Numbered from the stretch's first letter, positions 42,204 to 52,518 are shown. The stretch is 64,000 nt of DNA from Limiplasma sp034927815 (GCA_034927815.1 JAYFPK010000015.1:1-64000), one strand, 5' to 3'. Numbers and translations: made by a program. Notes: generated by a model from the letters alone, not told the origin.

Positions 42204-44440
42204 AGAACCCTTTGCTGCTGAACAACGGATGGCATTACAAGCCCTCCTTTGATCCCAAGGATATTTCATCCAAGCATCCGGAAGGCTTTGAGCGGGTCAA
42301 CCTGCCCCATACGGTGAAGGAGTTGCCCTTCAACAATTTTTCCCACGATGAAACGGCGATGATCACCAGCTACTACCGGGACCTTTCCCTCCCCCAAAGC
42401 CTGGAGGGAAAGCGCGTTGTGCTGCGCTTTGACGGCGTCATGGCCTACTACGAGCTGTATGTGAACGGCCGCAAGGCGGCGGATCACCGGGGCGGCTATT
42501 CCCTCTCCTATGTGGACATTACGGATCACGTGGTCCCGGGGGAGGACAACCGGCTGTTTTTGATGGTGGATTCCACGGAGCGCAACGACATTCCGCCCTT
42601 TGGCTATATCGTGGACTATCTCACCTATGGGGGCATCTACCGGGATGTGTACCTGTATGAGCTCGGCCAGACCTATGTGCGCCATGTGCTGGCGCGGTAT
42701 GCTTTGGATGGGGATTACCGGCTTTCCCTGTTTCCGGAGGCGGTGGTGGAAAACCACGGGCCCCCTGTGGAGGCGGAGCTGCTCTTTACGCTGCGGGACA
42801 AAGAAGGTCATGCGGTCAAGACCTATTCCCGGCCTGTTTCCCTGGCTTCGGGGCGCGGAAGCTATCCAACGGCTCCGGAGGACATCGGGGGCGTTGACCT
42901 GTGGAGCATCGGCCAGCCCACCCTGTACACCCTGGAAACGCGGCTTGTGATTGGGGGCCGGGAGGCGGATTCCCACGAAACCCGCACGGGCTTCAGGCGT
43001 ACGGAATGCACGGCCAAGGGCTTTTTCCTGAACGGCCAAAAGGTCAAGCTGATCGGCCTGAACCGGCATCAGAGCTACCCCTACGTGGGCTACGCCATGG
43101 GCCGGAGGGTGCAGCGCAAGGACGCGGACCTCATCCGCACCTACTTGGGCTGCAACATGGTGCGCACCTCCCACTACATGCAAAGCCAGCACTTCCTGGA
43201 CCGGTGCGACGAATTGGGCCTGCTGGTGTTTGAGGAGATCCCCGGATGGCACTACATCGGCGGGGAGGTATACCGCCAGGTGGTGATGAACGACGTGGAG
43301 ATGATGATTACCACGGACTACAACCATCCCGGCATCGTCATTTGGGGCGTGCGCCTGAACGAGAGCGAGGACTGCCCGGAGCTTTACGACAAAACCAACG
43401 CCCTGGCCAAGCGCCTGGACCCGGACCGGGCCACCACAGGGGTGCGCTTCTTCAAGGGCAGCGACCTGAAAGAGGATATCTACGCCATCAACGACTTCTG
43501 CCACAAGGGGCCCAAGCGGGAGGACGTTTTGCAAAGCCAGCGCCAGGTGACAGGGCTTTCCCGGGACGTGCCCTATATGGTGTCCGAGTTTTGCGGGCAC
43601 GTGTACCCGTGCAAAACCTGGGACAACGAAAATGTGCGGGAGGAGCACGCCCGCATGCACGCCCGGGTGCAAAGCCGCGCCGCAGTGACGGACAACATCA
43701 TGGGGGCGCTGGGCTGGTGCGCCTTCGACTATGCCACCCACGGGGACTACGGCAGCGGGGACAAAATCTGCTACCACGGCGTAATGGACATGTTCCGCAT
43801 GCCCAAGTACGCGGCCCAGGTGTACCGCAGCCAAAAAGACCCGGCGGAGGAAGTGGTGCTGGAGACCACCTCGGTATTCAGCCGGGGGGAAAAGGGCGAC
43901 AACCATGTGGCTCCCGTGGTCATCATGACCAACTGCGACTATATCGAGTTTGAGGTCTATGGCAAAAGCATGGGCAAGTTCTGGCCCAGCAACAACTATG
44001 TGGGCCTCCCCCATCCGCCCATTGAGATTTGGGCCCACGACAGCTTCTGGATCGAAATCTGGCAAGGCGCGAAAATCACCGGATTCCTGAACGGGAAGGA
44101 AGTGGCCCGGCGCACCTTCGTCCGGGACGCCCGCCTGACCACCTTTGAAGTGCTGCCGGACGACACGGCGCTCACCAACGCCTATGCCGACGATACGCGC
44201 GTTACCTGCCGCTTCCTGGACCAGGAGGGGAACCTGCTGCCCTATTACCCCGGCGTCATTCACGTGGCGCTGGAGGGGGACCTGGAAATGCGCGGCCCCT
44301 CCACCTTCGCCACCATGGGCAGCATGGCGGCGTTCTGGGTGCGGACCACCGCCACCGGCAAGCCCGGCAAGGCGGCGGCGGTGGTAACGGCGCTGAATTC
44401 GGGCCTGCAACCGGTACGGGTGGAGCTGATCTTGGAATAA
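42200..44440 (+). CDS. GH2 glycosidase, beta-galactosidase/glucuronidase type
   Basis: A 746-residue family 2 enzyme. It has a sugar-binding jelly-roll (about 1-170), an immunoglobulin-like domain (about 175-275) and a TIM barrel with RLNESED (acid/base Glu388) and VSEFCGH (nucleophile Glu463). C-terminal beta domains follow to the end. No signal peptide is present. Substrate could be galactoside, glucuronide or another beta-glycoside; the family is too broad to say. It is the last gene of the operon, coupled to GH3. Confidence 0.88.
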   Translation: MKNPLLLNNGWHYKPSFDPKDISSKHPEGFERVNLPHTVKELPFNNFSHDETAMITSYYRDLSLPQSLEGKRVVLRFDGVMAYYELYVNGRKAADHRGGYSLSYVDITDHVVPGEDNRLFLMVDSTERNDIPPFGYIVDYLTYGGIYRDVYLYELGQTYVRHVLARYALDGDYRLSLFPEAVVENHGPPVEAELLFTLRDKEGHAVKTYSRPVSLASGRGSYPTAPEDIGGVDLWSIGQPTLYTLETRLVIGGREADSHETRTGFRRTECTAKGFFLNGQKVKLIGLNRHQSYPYVGYAMGRRVQRKDADLIRTYLGCNMVRTSHYMQSQHFLDRCDELGLLVFEEIPGWHYIGGEVYRQVVMNDVEMMITTDYNHPGIVIWGVRLNESEDCPELYDKTNALAKRLDPDRATTGVRFFKGSDLKEDIYAINDFCHKGPKREDVLQSQRQVTGLSRDVPYMVSEFCGHVYPCKTWDNENVREEHARMHARVQSRAAVTDNIMGALGWCAFDYATHGDYGSGDKICYHGVMDMFRMPKYAAQVYRSQKDPAEEVVLETTSVFSRGEKGDNHVAPVVIMTNCDYIEFEVYGKSMGKFWPSNNYVGLPHPPIEIWAHDSFWIEIWQGAKITGFLNGKEVARRTFVRDARLTTFEVLPDDTALTNAYADDTRVTCRFLDQEGNLLPYYPGVIHVALEGDLEMRGPSTFATMGSMAAFWVRTTATGKPGKAAAVVTALNSGLQPVRVELILE

Positions 44441-44450
44441 CGGGCCATCA

Positions 44451-44487
44451 GGGGATGCCGGAGCGCTTGCGCAGGTCCGGCATCCCC
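44451..44487 (+). terminator. Terminator-like hairpin after the GH3-GH2 operon
   Basis: GGGGATGCCGGA (44451-44462) pairs perfectly with TCCGGCATCCCC (44476-44487), followed by TTTG. The remaining gap to 44707 holds nothing else I recognise. Confidence 0.7.
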
Positions 44488-44707
44488 TTTGCGTGCTTCC
44501 ATTAAGGGAGTGAAGCAAAGCCAATGCCGCCCCCAAGGGGAGCGGCCTTGACTTTGCTTTTTCGGGCAATCCACCTGATGAAAATAGAGCGGACAAAAGA
44601 GACAGGGCCGCAGCCCTGAAGATCATATGCCTCGCCGGGAGAGCCCGCCAACGGCGGCCCGCAAAGGAGGCCGCGGGCGTACAATCCCCCGCGTCCCCAG
44701 GACCCGC

Positions 44708-46510
44708 TTACCACCAGTATTTAGGCAGCGTGAAAAACGCGTAATCCTGGGAGCCGCCCCGGCGCATGGCGTCAAGGGGCTCTTCCTCCAGCTCGGGCAC
44801 GGCCTCCACCTCTCCCCCCACCCACTGGAGCAAGATTCTGCGGGTATCCTCCAGCCTGGCTACAATGCCGCCCAGGCGAATGCAAAGGGTCTCCCAGCCG
44901 TTGCGCTTGTTGGTCCCTTCCCATTGGGCCCTGTATAGCTCCAGGAACCGCTGGTACAGGTTCTTCAGCCTCTCCAGGGCATTTTGGGCCATATCCCTTA
45001 CCTCCTGCTTGTCTCCCCGGAGATAGGCGGGGCGCAGACGCCGAATCCAGTCCAGCTTCTCCAGCGCAATGGTTTGCAGCAGATGCGCATAGGCGCACCG
45101 TTCATCCTGCAAGTGAGCCTCCAGCAAGGCCACGGCCTTTTCCATGCCCGCCCCCAGCTCGTCCAGCCTCCAGCGCCCGTCATGCATCAGGGGATAGAGC
45201 GGATCGCAATAAAACAATCCTTTGCCGGGCCGGTGGTCCGTATGGTCCTGGTAGAAGGCCCCAAACGCCTGGTACGCCTCCTGGGGAATGCCGGTAAGGG
45301 CGGCCCCCAGGGCATGGACCCGCGCCAGGTCGCAGGCTTCTCCCAGCCAGCAGTGCTCGGAAAACAAGGGAAGCTGGTTGAGGGCGAGGAAATAGTTGGT
45401 TTCGCAGCCGTCGTCCCCCCAATGCGTGGCAAGCACGGTCTGGACGCCCTGCTTCAGGCAGGCCCGCAAGGCGGGAACGCTGTTGGCCTCCGTGCAGCGC
45501 ACCTGGGGCAAAAAGCCCGACCAGGTCCAATTTCCCCCCGCGAACACCGTCTCCCGGCCCATTTCCTGATGGCGGGCCAGCATATCCGCGTAAAACCCTT
45601 CCTCCGTATGGTAATAATCCCAATAGCACAGGGCCACCTCCGGGATGTCCGCCACAACCTCCGGGGGAATCACAGCCTGGGGGTCATAATAGTCGTTTGT
45701 TTGGGAACCAAGGCGAAAGTACATGTCGCTCCACATGATGGGCTCGTAGGCATGCCTTTTGCAAATCTCCACCACCTGCTTCAGGTGCCGGTTCAGCAGC
45801 GCGAAGCGGTCCGCAAGGCCGTGCTTGGCAAAGTAATGGCCCAGCCCCACGCCGTGGGCTTCGTCCATGCCGATGTGTATCCGGTTGGAACGGAAGCAGC
45901 CCCGCACCGCCTTGATTTCCGCCTCGATAAACCGGTAGGTGTCCGCCTCCCCGATCATCAGGCATTCGTTGGTATCCTTCATGTGCTCGTTTTCCCGCCA
46001 CTGGAGGAACTGCTCCAGGTGCGCCAGCGTCTGGATACAGGGCACCAGCTCAATGCCCATTTCCAGGGCGTACTGGTCCAGCTCCCGAAGCTCCTGCCGG
46101 GTGTACCGGCCCCGGAGGTACCCCATGTGGGGATAGCCCTCCACGGGATAGGTGTCCTCCGTGTACAGCATCAAAAGGTTCAGCCCCAGGCAGGCCATGG
46201 CGTCCATATAGCGTTTGACGGCCTCCGCCTTCATCACGCCGCCCCTGGACATGTCCAGCATGGCGCCGCAGGAGGCAAAGTGACGCCTTTGCACGGCATG
46301 CAACTCCCGTTGCCCGCTCCTTTGGGCCTGGGCCGCCAGGAAAATCCCCCGGGCGACGGCGTTTGGGTCCGGCGCGGTGACGCGCAGCAGCCCCTGGGTC
46401 CAGTGAAGCTCCAGGGCCTCTCCCGGCGTATAGGCAACCTCCCCGATGTCCCCCACGCCCGCGTAGGCGAGCACCCTGTCCTTGAGCAGGTCCAAACGCT
46501 CCTTGGTCAT
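44708..46510 (-). CDS. GH20 beta-N-acetylhexosaminidase (GcnA-like)
   Basis: A 600-residue cytoplasmic enzyme. After a short N-terminal GH20b-like domain the TIM barrel starts near residue 95 (FASCGAMLDMSRGGVM). The catalytic pair Asp216-Glu217 lies in RIHIGMDEAH, as required for substrate-assisted catalysis. A long helical C-terminal region (about 430-600) resembles GcnA. It should release terminal GlcNAc or GalNAc. Its ATG overlaps the stop of the beta-mannosidase-like gene (ATGA). In an N-glycan route it would act after mannose removal. Confidence 0.88.
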   Translation of the reverse strand: MTKERLDLLKDRVLAYAGVGDIGEVAYTPGEALELHWTQGLLRVTAPDPNAVARGIFLAAQAQRSGQRELHAVQRRHFASCGAMLDMSRGGVMKAEAVKRYMDAMACLGLNLLMLYTEDTYPVEGYPHMGYLRGRYTRQELRELDQYALEMGIELVPCIQTLAHLEQFLQWRENEHMKDTNECLMIGEADTYRFIEAEIKAVRGCFRSNRIHIGMDEAHGVGLGHYFAKHGLADRFALLNRHLKQVVEICKRHAYEPIMWSDMYFRLGSQTNDYYDPQAVIPPEVVADIPEVALCYWDYYHTEEGFYADMLARHQEMGRETVFAGGNWTWSGFLPQVRCTEANSVPALRACLKQGVQTVLATHWGDDGCETNYFLALNQLPLFSEHCWLGEACDLARVHALGAALTGIPQEAYQAFGAFYQDHTDHRPGKGLFYCDPLYPLMHDGRWRLDELGAGMEKAVALLEAHLQDERCAYAHLLQTIALEKLDWIRRLRPAYLRGDKQEVRDMAQNALERLKNLYQRFLELYRAQWEGTNKRNGWETLCIRLGGIVARLEDTRRILLQWVGGEVEAVPELEEEPLDAMRRGGSQDYAFFTLPKYWW

Positions 46511-49053
46511 ACCCTTTCCCTCCCTTTGGATGGCTCCTGGTTCAGGTCAAAAACCAGAGGCGGCGCGTTCCTGGCGGCGATGCGCAAACAGCGGTTGCGC
46601 CCCTCCTCTTCCCCCAGGCAAATCCAGACCCTTTTCTCCGTATGGGCGTCCATGCAAAAGGCATTGTCGCTGGCGCGCAGGGCCACATCCAAAACGGAAA
46701 TCCGCACGTCCTGAACGTATCCCTCGGCCCGCAAAACCAGCTCCAGGGTTTCCGGGTTCAGCCGGGTGAACTCCACGCAACGCAAAAGGGTTTGGGGCGG
46801 CTTCACGCCCACATATTCTCCGATGTCCCCCAAAAAGAAGCGGTTTTCCATGGTTTCCTCTCCATGATACACGGCCTTCAGGTACCCGCTCCGCCAGGAA
46901 GCCCTCTCCTGGGCGACCTGGATGGAAGCCCACTGTGTGGAGGCGTCCGCAGGAAGCGCCGCCTCCTGCTCCACCAGGGGCGTTTCCGTGCCGTCATACC
47001 CCATCCAGGAGACCTTCAGCCTCCCCCTGTCCTCCCTGAGCGTCTCGTTGCAACCAAACACCTTCACGCACCCCGCCTCCTCCCGGAAGGCGATGATTTT
47101 GTCCTCATAGGCCCGGCGGGTGTAATCAAAGGCCAGCTTGGGCAAGCCAAAGAAGTCCACGCAGGACATCAGGCCGGGAAAGAGCATGTTCTCCCGGTTG
47201 GGCGCGACGGGGTCGTTGAATTTCCAATACAGGCTTCCGCCGCAGATTCCCTTGTGGCTGCGCATGTACTCAATCCAATATTTCAGCCCCTGGGCGTGGG
47301 TGAACTGGGTTTCATAGATGATATCCTCCACGCTTCCGGCTTCGGACAGCCGCTGAAACGCGGGCAATTCCCCAAGCCATGGATTGGCTTGCAGATCCAG
47401 CGCCTTCCCGAAGAAGTTGAACCTGGCATAGCTATCCATCCCCGGCAGGCTGGAAAACCCGTATTCGCTCATGAACCGGGGGATGAACTCCAGCAGCTTT
47501 TTGTAATAAAAGGGGCTGTCCTTGGCAAAGCGGGTCAGGTACACGTGCATATCCCCTTGCAAGGGGGAGTTGGGATCCTCGTCCCCCGGCTCCCCCTCAA
47601 AGGGGCTGCACGGGGAGCTGACCAAAAAGGGCCTGTGGGGATCGGCGGCCCCGATGGCCTCCTTCACCGCCACCCGGTTGACCTTGTTGGTTTTGAAAAT
47701 CGCTTGCAGATCGTACCACCAATAGGCCTGGTCCAGCTCGTTATCCGCGGACCACAGGGCAAGGCAGGTGCGGTTGCGGTAGGCCCGGGCGATGTGGCCC
47801 ACCTCCCGGGAGACCTTTCCCAAAAAGGCGTCGTCCTGGGGAAGGACGCCGCAGGCCAGCATGAAGTCTTGCATGATGAGGATTCCCTTTTCATCGCACA
47901 GGTCAAAAAACAGCTCGCTTTCATAGATGCCGCCGCCCCAGATCCGGAGCATCGTCAGGTTCCCCTCCACCGCCTGCTCCAGCCTGCGGCGGTACTGGTC
48001 CCCGGTGATCTCGCCGTACACCGCGTGCAGCGGCACCCAGTTGGCCCCGCGGATAAAAAGCTCCCGTCCGTTCACACGCAGAAGGAAGCTTCTGCCTCCT
48101 TCAGGCAGCGGCTCCTGCAAAAGCTCCAGGGTGCGCACGCCAAAGCGGAAGGCCTGCTCATCCACCACCTTCCCCTCGTGGTACAGCGAAAGGACCGCCT
48201 CATACAAATGCGGCGTCCCGTAAGGCCGGGGCCACCACAGCGTGGGATTTGGCAAGCGAAGCCTGGCCTGGGCCAGCTCTACGGCGGCGAAGGTCTGCTC
48301 CAAAACCGTTTGGCCCTGGTCCCTGAGGCAAAGGCGCGCCTGATAGCCCCCGGGCCGCTCCGCCCCCAGCCACTCAACCGCCGCTTGCAAGGCCAGCTCG
48401 GCTTCCCCCTCCCCCAGGCGCACCGTTCGCAGGTATACGTCCCGGAGCTTGGCGTCCACCTGGTTTTCCAGGTACACGCCCTTCCAGAGCCCGGTGGTCA
48501 GGCAATGGCCGCAGAAATCCCAACCATAGTTCATCTGGGACTTGCGCAGCAGCAGCCGTCCCGTGTCCTCCTGGGGGAAAAGCCCCGTGCGGTCGATGTG
48601 GGCAATGGCCTTTACCGGAGAGAGGATGCGCACAGCCAGCACGTTGGTTTCCCCGGTCAACAGGCGGTGTGTGACGTCGAAGCGGTGCGGCAGGAACATG
48701 TTTTCACACTCCCCCAGCATTTCGCCGTTCAACCAGACCTGGGCCAGGGTATCGATCCCCTCAAAGCAAAGGGTTGTTTTGCCTTCCAGCGGCTCTTCCA
48801 GGAAAAAGCGGCGGTAATACAGCCAGTCCGCCTCTTCAATCCAGCGCTCCTGCTCCAGGTCCTTGCCCAAGTAAAAGCCGCTGAGGTAGCCCTGCCGGCG
48901 AAGCGCGGTGCGCACATCCTCCGGCACACAGGTGTCCAGCCAGCCTTCCGGCACAAAATCCTTGTGAAATACAAAGGCATGGCTTGCGCCATGGGGAAGC
49001 TTTTGAAGCTTGTACGCGCCATTCAATTCGATCTTCACTGCTCGCTCATCCAT
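46507..49053 (-). CDS. GH2 beta-mannosidase-like enzyme
   Basis: An 848-residue protein with the beta-mannosidase layout of family 2. The jelly-roll domain (about 1-190) has a WDFCGHCLTTGLWKGVYL-type motif. The TIM barrel has ADNE (acid/base Glu439) and MSEYGF (nucleophile Glu530). C-terminal beta domains follow. No signal peptide is seen. It would cut the Man-beta-1,4-GlcNAc bond of the N-glycan core, which suits its neighbours GH125 and GH20. It is separated from the binding-protein gene by a terminator-like hairpin and coupled to GH20 by overlap. Confidence 0.88.
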   Translation of the reverse strand: MDERAVKIELNGAYKLQKLPHGASHAFVFHKDFVPEGWLDTCVPEDVRTALRRQGYLSGFYLGKDLEQERWIEEADWLYYRRFFLEEPLEGKTTLCFEGIDTLAQVWLNGEMLGECENMFLPHRFDVTHRLLTGETNVLAVRILSPVKAIAHIDRTGLFPQEDTGRLLLRKSQMNYGWDFCGHCLTTGLWKGVYLENQVDAKLRDVYLRTVRLGEGEAELALQAAVEWLGAERPGGYQARLCLRDQGQTVLEQTFAAVELAQARLRLPNPTLWWPRPYGTPHLYEAVLSLYHEGKVVDEQAFRFGVRTLELLQEPLPEGGRSFLLRVNGRELFIRGANWVPLHAVYGEITGDQYRRRLEQAVEGNLTMLRIWGGGIYESELFFDLCDEKGILIMQDFMLACGVLPQDDAFLGKVSREVGHIARAYRNRTCLALWSADNELDQAYWWYDLQAIFKTNKVNRVAVKEAIGAADPHRPFLVSSPCSPFEGEPGDEDPNSPLQGDMHVYLTRFAKDSPFYYKKLLEFIPRFMSEYGFSSLPGMDSYARFNFFGKALDLQANPWLGELPAFQRLSEAGSVEDIIYETQFTHAQGLKYWIEYMRSHKGICGGSLYWKFNDPVAPNRENMLFPGLMSCVDFFGLPKLAFDYTRRAYEDKIIAFREEAGCVKVFGCNETLREDRGRLKVSWMGYDGTETPLVEQEAALPADASTQWASIQVAQERASWRSGYLKAVYHGEETMENRFFLGDIGEYVGVKPPQTLLRCVEFTRLNPETLELVLRAEGYVQDVRISVLDVALRASDNAFCMDAHTEKRVWICLGEEEGRNRCLRIAARNAPPLVFDLNQEPSKGRERV

Positions 49054-49073
49054 TCACGTTTTTCAGAAAATAA

Positions 49074-49100
49074 CCGGAGGAAGGGAAGCCCTTCCTCCGG
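49074..49100 (-). terminator. Hairpin attenuator after the binding-protein gene
   Basis: CCGGAGGAAGGG and CCCTTCCTCCGG pair perfectly around three bases. On the minus strand it is followed by TTATTTTCTG. It probably ends most transcripts after the binding-protein gene and lets a fraction reach the GH2 and GH20 genes. Confidence 0.7.
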
Positions 49101-49114
49101 CAGCCTAAGATGGC

Positions 49115-50566
49115 TTACTTGCCAAGAAAAGCGTCCAATTGCCTTTGGTACTCGGCGATCACCTTGTCCAGGCCAGCCGCCTCCAGCTGCTGGAGCACGG
49201 CGTCGCCGCCGTCCGCGTACTTCACGATACCCAGCTTGATGGGATAGATGTCGCTGGTCACCAGCGCCATGCAGTTGGCGTACTCGGTGGATACGTTGGA
49301 GGGGTCGAAGGTGAAGTTGATGACAACGCTGTCCTCGGCCTCTTTCTTCTCCGTGTACATGATCTCAATAAAGGTGGGATAGGTGCCGACTTCCGTGCGC
49401 AGGAGCGTCAGGTTGCCCACCATCCAGTCGTCATTGAAATTATCCACGCCGGGGTTCAGCTTGGTATACTGCCGCTCGCCCTCGTTGGTCCAATCCACGC
49501 CTTCAATGCCGTACACCATCGCGTCATAGTTGTCCTGGCTGGCGTACATCCAGTTCACAAAGCGCACCGCGTCCTGGGGATGCTCGGAGGTGGCGGAAAC
49601 CGCGATGGAATTCCGGAAGGCCGCGGGGCGGAAGCTGGCGGCTTCCGGGGCCAGGTATACGCTGTCCAGTTCGCAGCCGGGAATCAGGCTCTTGAAGTAG
49701 TCCTCGCTTCCCCACATCTGGCAGCCGTCGCACCACATGAAGTTTCCGGAAATCAGCTGGTTCCAGCTGGACCAGGAGGTGGACAGGATGTCGGGGGAAA
49801 CGTAGCCCTTGTCGTAGAGGGTGGCGAAGAAGTCCGCGCAGGTCTTGAACTCCTCGGTGGCGATCCAGTTCTTCACTTCCCCCTCCTGGGTGACGTACAA
49901 AAGCTCGTCCACCACTGTGAATGGGTAGCTGTCCAAGGTGCGGAACAGCCAGGTGAAGGGCTCCTTATACATGGGGATCACATAGGGGGTGCTGTCCCCT
50001 TCCCAGCCCGCGGCATAAGCGTCGCAAAGGGCCAGCAGGTCCTCCCGGGTCTGGGGAACGTCCACGCCGTACCTTTTCAGGTTCGCCCGGTCGATGGTGA
50101 TGCAGCTGGCCTGGTCCGCCAGGTCCGTCCAGAACGCGGGGATCGTATAGATTTTGCCGTCGATCTTCGCGCTGTTCCAGATAGTTTCCGGGATCACCGC
50201 GCTCAAGGCGTCCATGCCCTCCAAATAGTCATTCAGGGGCAGCAGGCTCTCCATGGCCACATAGGCGGTGAAGGACTTCTGGTCCTCCATCACGGCCACC
50301 AGGTCAAAGGCGTCCCCAGTGGCGGTCATCATGGTGAGCTTGTCCTGGAAAACGTCGCTGGCAATGTAGTTGATCTCCAGCTTCATGTTCATGCCGTCCT
50401 CGGCCAGCTTCGCGTTCACATTGGCAATCTGCGCGTCATAGTTGTCCGGCTTGTTGCCGGGGCGCACAAAGGTAATGGTTACCGGCTCTTCCGCCATGGC
50501 GGGGATCAAAGGCAGCGCCATGCACAGGCACAGAATCAGGGAAACGAGGCCCAAAAGTCTTTTCAT
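49115..50566 (-). CDS. Oligosaccharide ABC importer binding protein
   Basis: A 483-residue binding protein of the LplA/NgtS-like type that pairs with LplB/LplC permeases. The signal peptide (MKRLLGLVSLILCLCMALPLIPAMAEE) ends in a signal peptidase I site; the two Cys in the core do not form a lipobox. GGAGG lies about 8 bases before the ATG at 50566, so the longer frame to 50605 is unlikely. In Streptococcus pneumoniae a similar importer carries N-glycan pieces; the flanking GH125, GH2 and GH20 genes make the same ligand class likely here. Confidence 0.88.
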   Translation of the reverse strand: MKRLLGLVSLILCLCMALPLIPAMAEEPVTITFVRPGNKPDNYDAQIANVNAKLAEDGMNMKLEINYIASDVFQDKLTMMTATGDAFDLVAVMEDQKSFTAYVAMESLLPLNDYLEGMDALSAVIPETIWNSAKIDGKIYTIPAFWTDLADQASCITIDRANLKRYGVDVPQTREDLLALCDAYAAGWEGDSTPYVIPMYKEPFTWLFRTLDSYPFTVVDELLYVTQEGEVKNWIATEEFKTCADFFATLYDKGYVSPDILSTSWSSWNQLISGNFMWCDGCQMWGSEDYFKSLIPGCELDSVYLAPEAASFRPAAFRNSIAVSATSEHPQDAVRFVNWMYASQDNYDAMVYGIEGVDWTNEGERQYTKLNPGVDNFNDDWMVGNLTLLRTEVGTYPTFIEIMYTEKKEAEDSVVINFTFDPSNVSTEYANCMALVTSDIYPIKLGIVKYADGGDAVLQQLEAAGLDKVIAEYQRQLDAFLGK

Positions 50567-50617
50567 CGGGGGTTCCTCCTTCATACTTTTGTTGGGTATA
50601 GGCATTCCAAAAGTCCG

Positions 50618-51493
50618 TTATCCTTTGACTGAGCCAATCACCAATCCTTTCACGATGTATTTCTGCAAAAAGGGGTAAAACAGCAGAATCGGGGCGATGG
50701 TAATCATCACCGTTGCCATTTGCAAGGATTCCGCGGGCTTCATGGCGCCGGCCCCCGCAAAGCCCGAGCTTTGAAGGTTCTTCATCATATTGATGTCGCT
50801 TTTGAGCTTCATCAGCAGGTATTGCACCGGGTAAAGCCGCACGTCCGACACCAGCATGATGGAATTCCACCAGTCATTCCAATACCCAATGGCCACGAAC
50901 AGCGCCACCGTAGCCAGAATGGGCTTGCTGAGGGGAAAGTAAACCCGGAAGGCGATGGTCATGTCATTCGCACCGTCCAGTTTGGCCGATTCCACCAAGG
51001 AGATCGGAATCTCCCGCATATAGTTGCGCACCAGAAACAGGTTAAAGGGGCTGAAAATCAAGTTGGGGATCAGCAGCGCCCAAATGTTCTCCATAAGGCC
51101 GACCTGCTTGCAGATCATGTACCAGGGCACCATGCCCCCATTGAAAACCATGGTGATGAAGAAAAACATCGCCAGCTGGTTGCGGTACTTCACCGACGGG
51201 TTGGCCAGGGTGTAGCCCGCCGCCCCGGTGATGAGCAGCGCCCCCAGGGTGCCCGCCACGGTAACCAGCACGGAGATGCCATAGCTTCTGAACACCTGCC
51301 TGCCCCCGGCAAAAATCGTCCGGTAGGCCTCCAGGGACAACTCCGAGGGAACCAGGGAGTACCCATACTTCACGATGGCCGTTTCCGCCGTAAAGGAAAT
51401 GGCGAGGATCAGCAAAATGGGCAGCACGCAAGTCAGGCTGACAAGGGTCAGAAACGAGCCGATGAGGCTTTGTGAAACCGCTCCTCTGCGCAT
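50618..51493 (-). CDS. ABC importer permease, LplC type
   Basis: A 291-residue permease with six membrane segments and the LplC marks VFNGGMVPWYM and PFNLFLVRNYM. The EAA-like loop reads ESAKLDGANDMTIAF, followed by RVYFPLSKPIL. GGAGGG precedes the ATG by about 7 bases. It ends 51 bases before the binding-protein gene and begins 12 bases after the LplB-type gene. Confidence 0.92.
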   Translation of the reverse strand: MRRGAVSQSLIGSFLTLVSLTCVLPILLILAISFTAETAIVKYGYSLVPSELSLEAYRTIFAGGRQVFRSYGISVLVTVAGTLGALLITGAAGYTLANPSVKYRNQLAMFFFITMVFNGGMVPWYMICKQVGLMENIWALLIPNLIFSPFNLFLVRNYMREIPISLVESAKLDGANDMTIAFRVYFPLSKPILATVALFVAIGYWNDWWNSIMLVSDVRLYPVQYLLMKLKSDINMMKNLQSSGFAGAGAMKPAESLQMATVMITIAPILLFYPFLQKYIVKGLVIGSVKG

Positions 51494-51505
51494 GTGGCTT
51501 CCCTC

Positions 51506-52450
51506 CTAAAACAGCGCGCCATCGCTGAAGCGCTTGCGGGCCACCCAATTGGCGAAGTACACCGTCAAAAAGCCGAGCGCCGATTGGAACAGGCCCACCG
51601 CCATCGCCTGGGAGGGATTGCCGGTTGTGCGCAGCGTTCGGAACACATAGGTGTCGATGACGTCTGTGGTTTTTTGCAAAATTCCGTTATCCCCCACCAA
51701 AGCGTAAATCATGCCGAAGTCGCCGTAGAAAATCTTGCCCAGGGACATGATGGTCAGCATGGAGATTGTCGGCAGCATCAGCCTCAGGGTGATGCTCAGG
51801 CAGGCCCTGAAGCGCCCGGCCCCGTCGATCATGGCGGCCTCGTAAATCTGGGGGTCAAACCCGGTGATTACGGCCAGGTAGATGACCACGTTCATCCCCA
51901 TGTCCTTCCAAACCTTCGCCAGGACCAAGATCCCGGGCCAGGCGGAGCCGTCGGCATAGAAGTTGATGGCGGCCATCCCAAGCCCTTCCCGCAGGGTATT
52001 CAGCACGCCATACTTGGTGGAAATCAGAACGAACACCACGTAGTTGATGACGATCCAGGACAGGAAGTAGGGAAACAAAAGCGTGGATTGAAGCGTCTTT
52101 TTCATCCTTTGCCAGCGCAGTTCGTTGAGCAAAACCGCAATGAGCACGGAGACGATCAGCGTACCGATGATGAAAAACAGGTTGAGCTTTACCGTATTGC
52201 CCACAATCCGGGGCGCGGCGTTGGACTTGAAGAAAAAATCAAAGTTCGCCAGCCCCACAAATTCGCTTCCCAACAGGCCCTTGCGGTAGTTGAACTTTTG
52301 AAAAGCGGAAAACATATAGGGAATCGTCAGATAGCCGAACACCAAAGTATAGGCCGCGGCGGGCAGCATCATCAAATAGGACAGGAAATTCTTGCGGATA
52401 TCCGTAAAAAAGGTATACCTCCGCTTCCCCCTGCTTGGGCGCACATGCAT
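51506..52450 (-). CDS. ABC importer permease, LplB type
   Basis: A 314-residue permease with about six membrane segments. The EAA loop reads EAAMIDGAGRFRACL, followed by SITLRLMLPTIS. GGAGG 7 bases before the ATG at 52450 selects that start over 52489. It has its own strong promoter, so the importer can be made independently of the upstream GH125 gene. Confidence 0.92.
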   Translation of the reverse strand: MHVRPSRGKRRYTFFTDIRKNFLSYLMMLPAAAYTLVFGYLTIPYMFSAFQKFNYRKGLLGSEFVGLANFDFFFKSNAAPRIVGNTVKLNLFFIIGTLIVSVLIAVLLNELRWQRMKKTLQSTLLFPYFLSWIVINYVVFVLISTKYGVLNTLREGLGMAAINFYADGSAWPGILVLAKVWKDMGMNVVIYLAVITGFDPQIYEAAMIDGAGRFRACLSITLRLMLPTISMLTIMSLGKIFYGDFGMIYALVGDNGILQKTTDVIDTYVFRTLRTTGNPSQAMAVGLFQSALGFLTVYFANWVARKRFSDGALF

Positions 52451-52489
52451 TGAATCGCCTCCATAAACCCCTTGTCCGTCTCTAGCCAT

Positions 52490-52518
52490 AATCTATATCA
52501 TTTAGACTCACTTGTCAA
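52490..52518 (-). promoter_or_regulatory. Strong promoter of the LplB-LplC importer genes
   Basis: Read on the minus strand: TTGACA (52518-52513), exactly 17 bases, TAGATT (52495-52490) next to an AT run. About 35 bases of almost pure A/T (52519-52553) lie directly upstream, like an UP element, in an otherwise GC-rich region. Confidence 0.65.

Noticed and set aside
34493..42269. Very long antisense open frames opposite the histidine kinase and GH3 genes
   Set aside because: The plus-strand genes have complete motifs and ribosome sites; the antisense products are low-complexity and lack ribosome sites.
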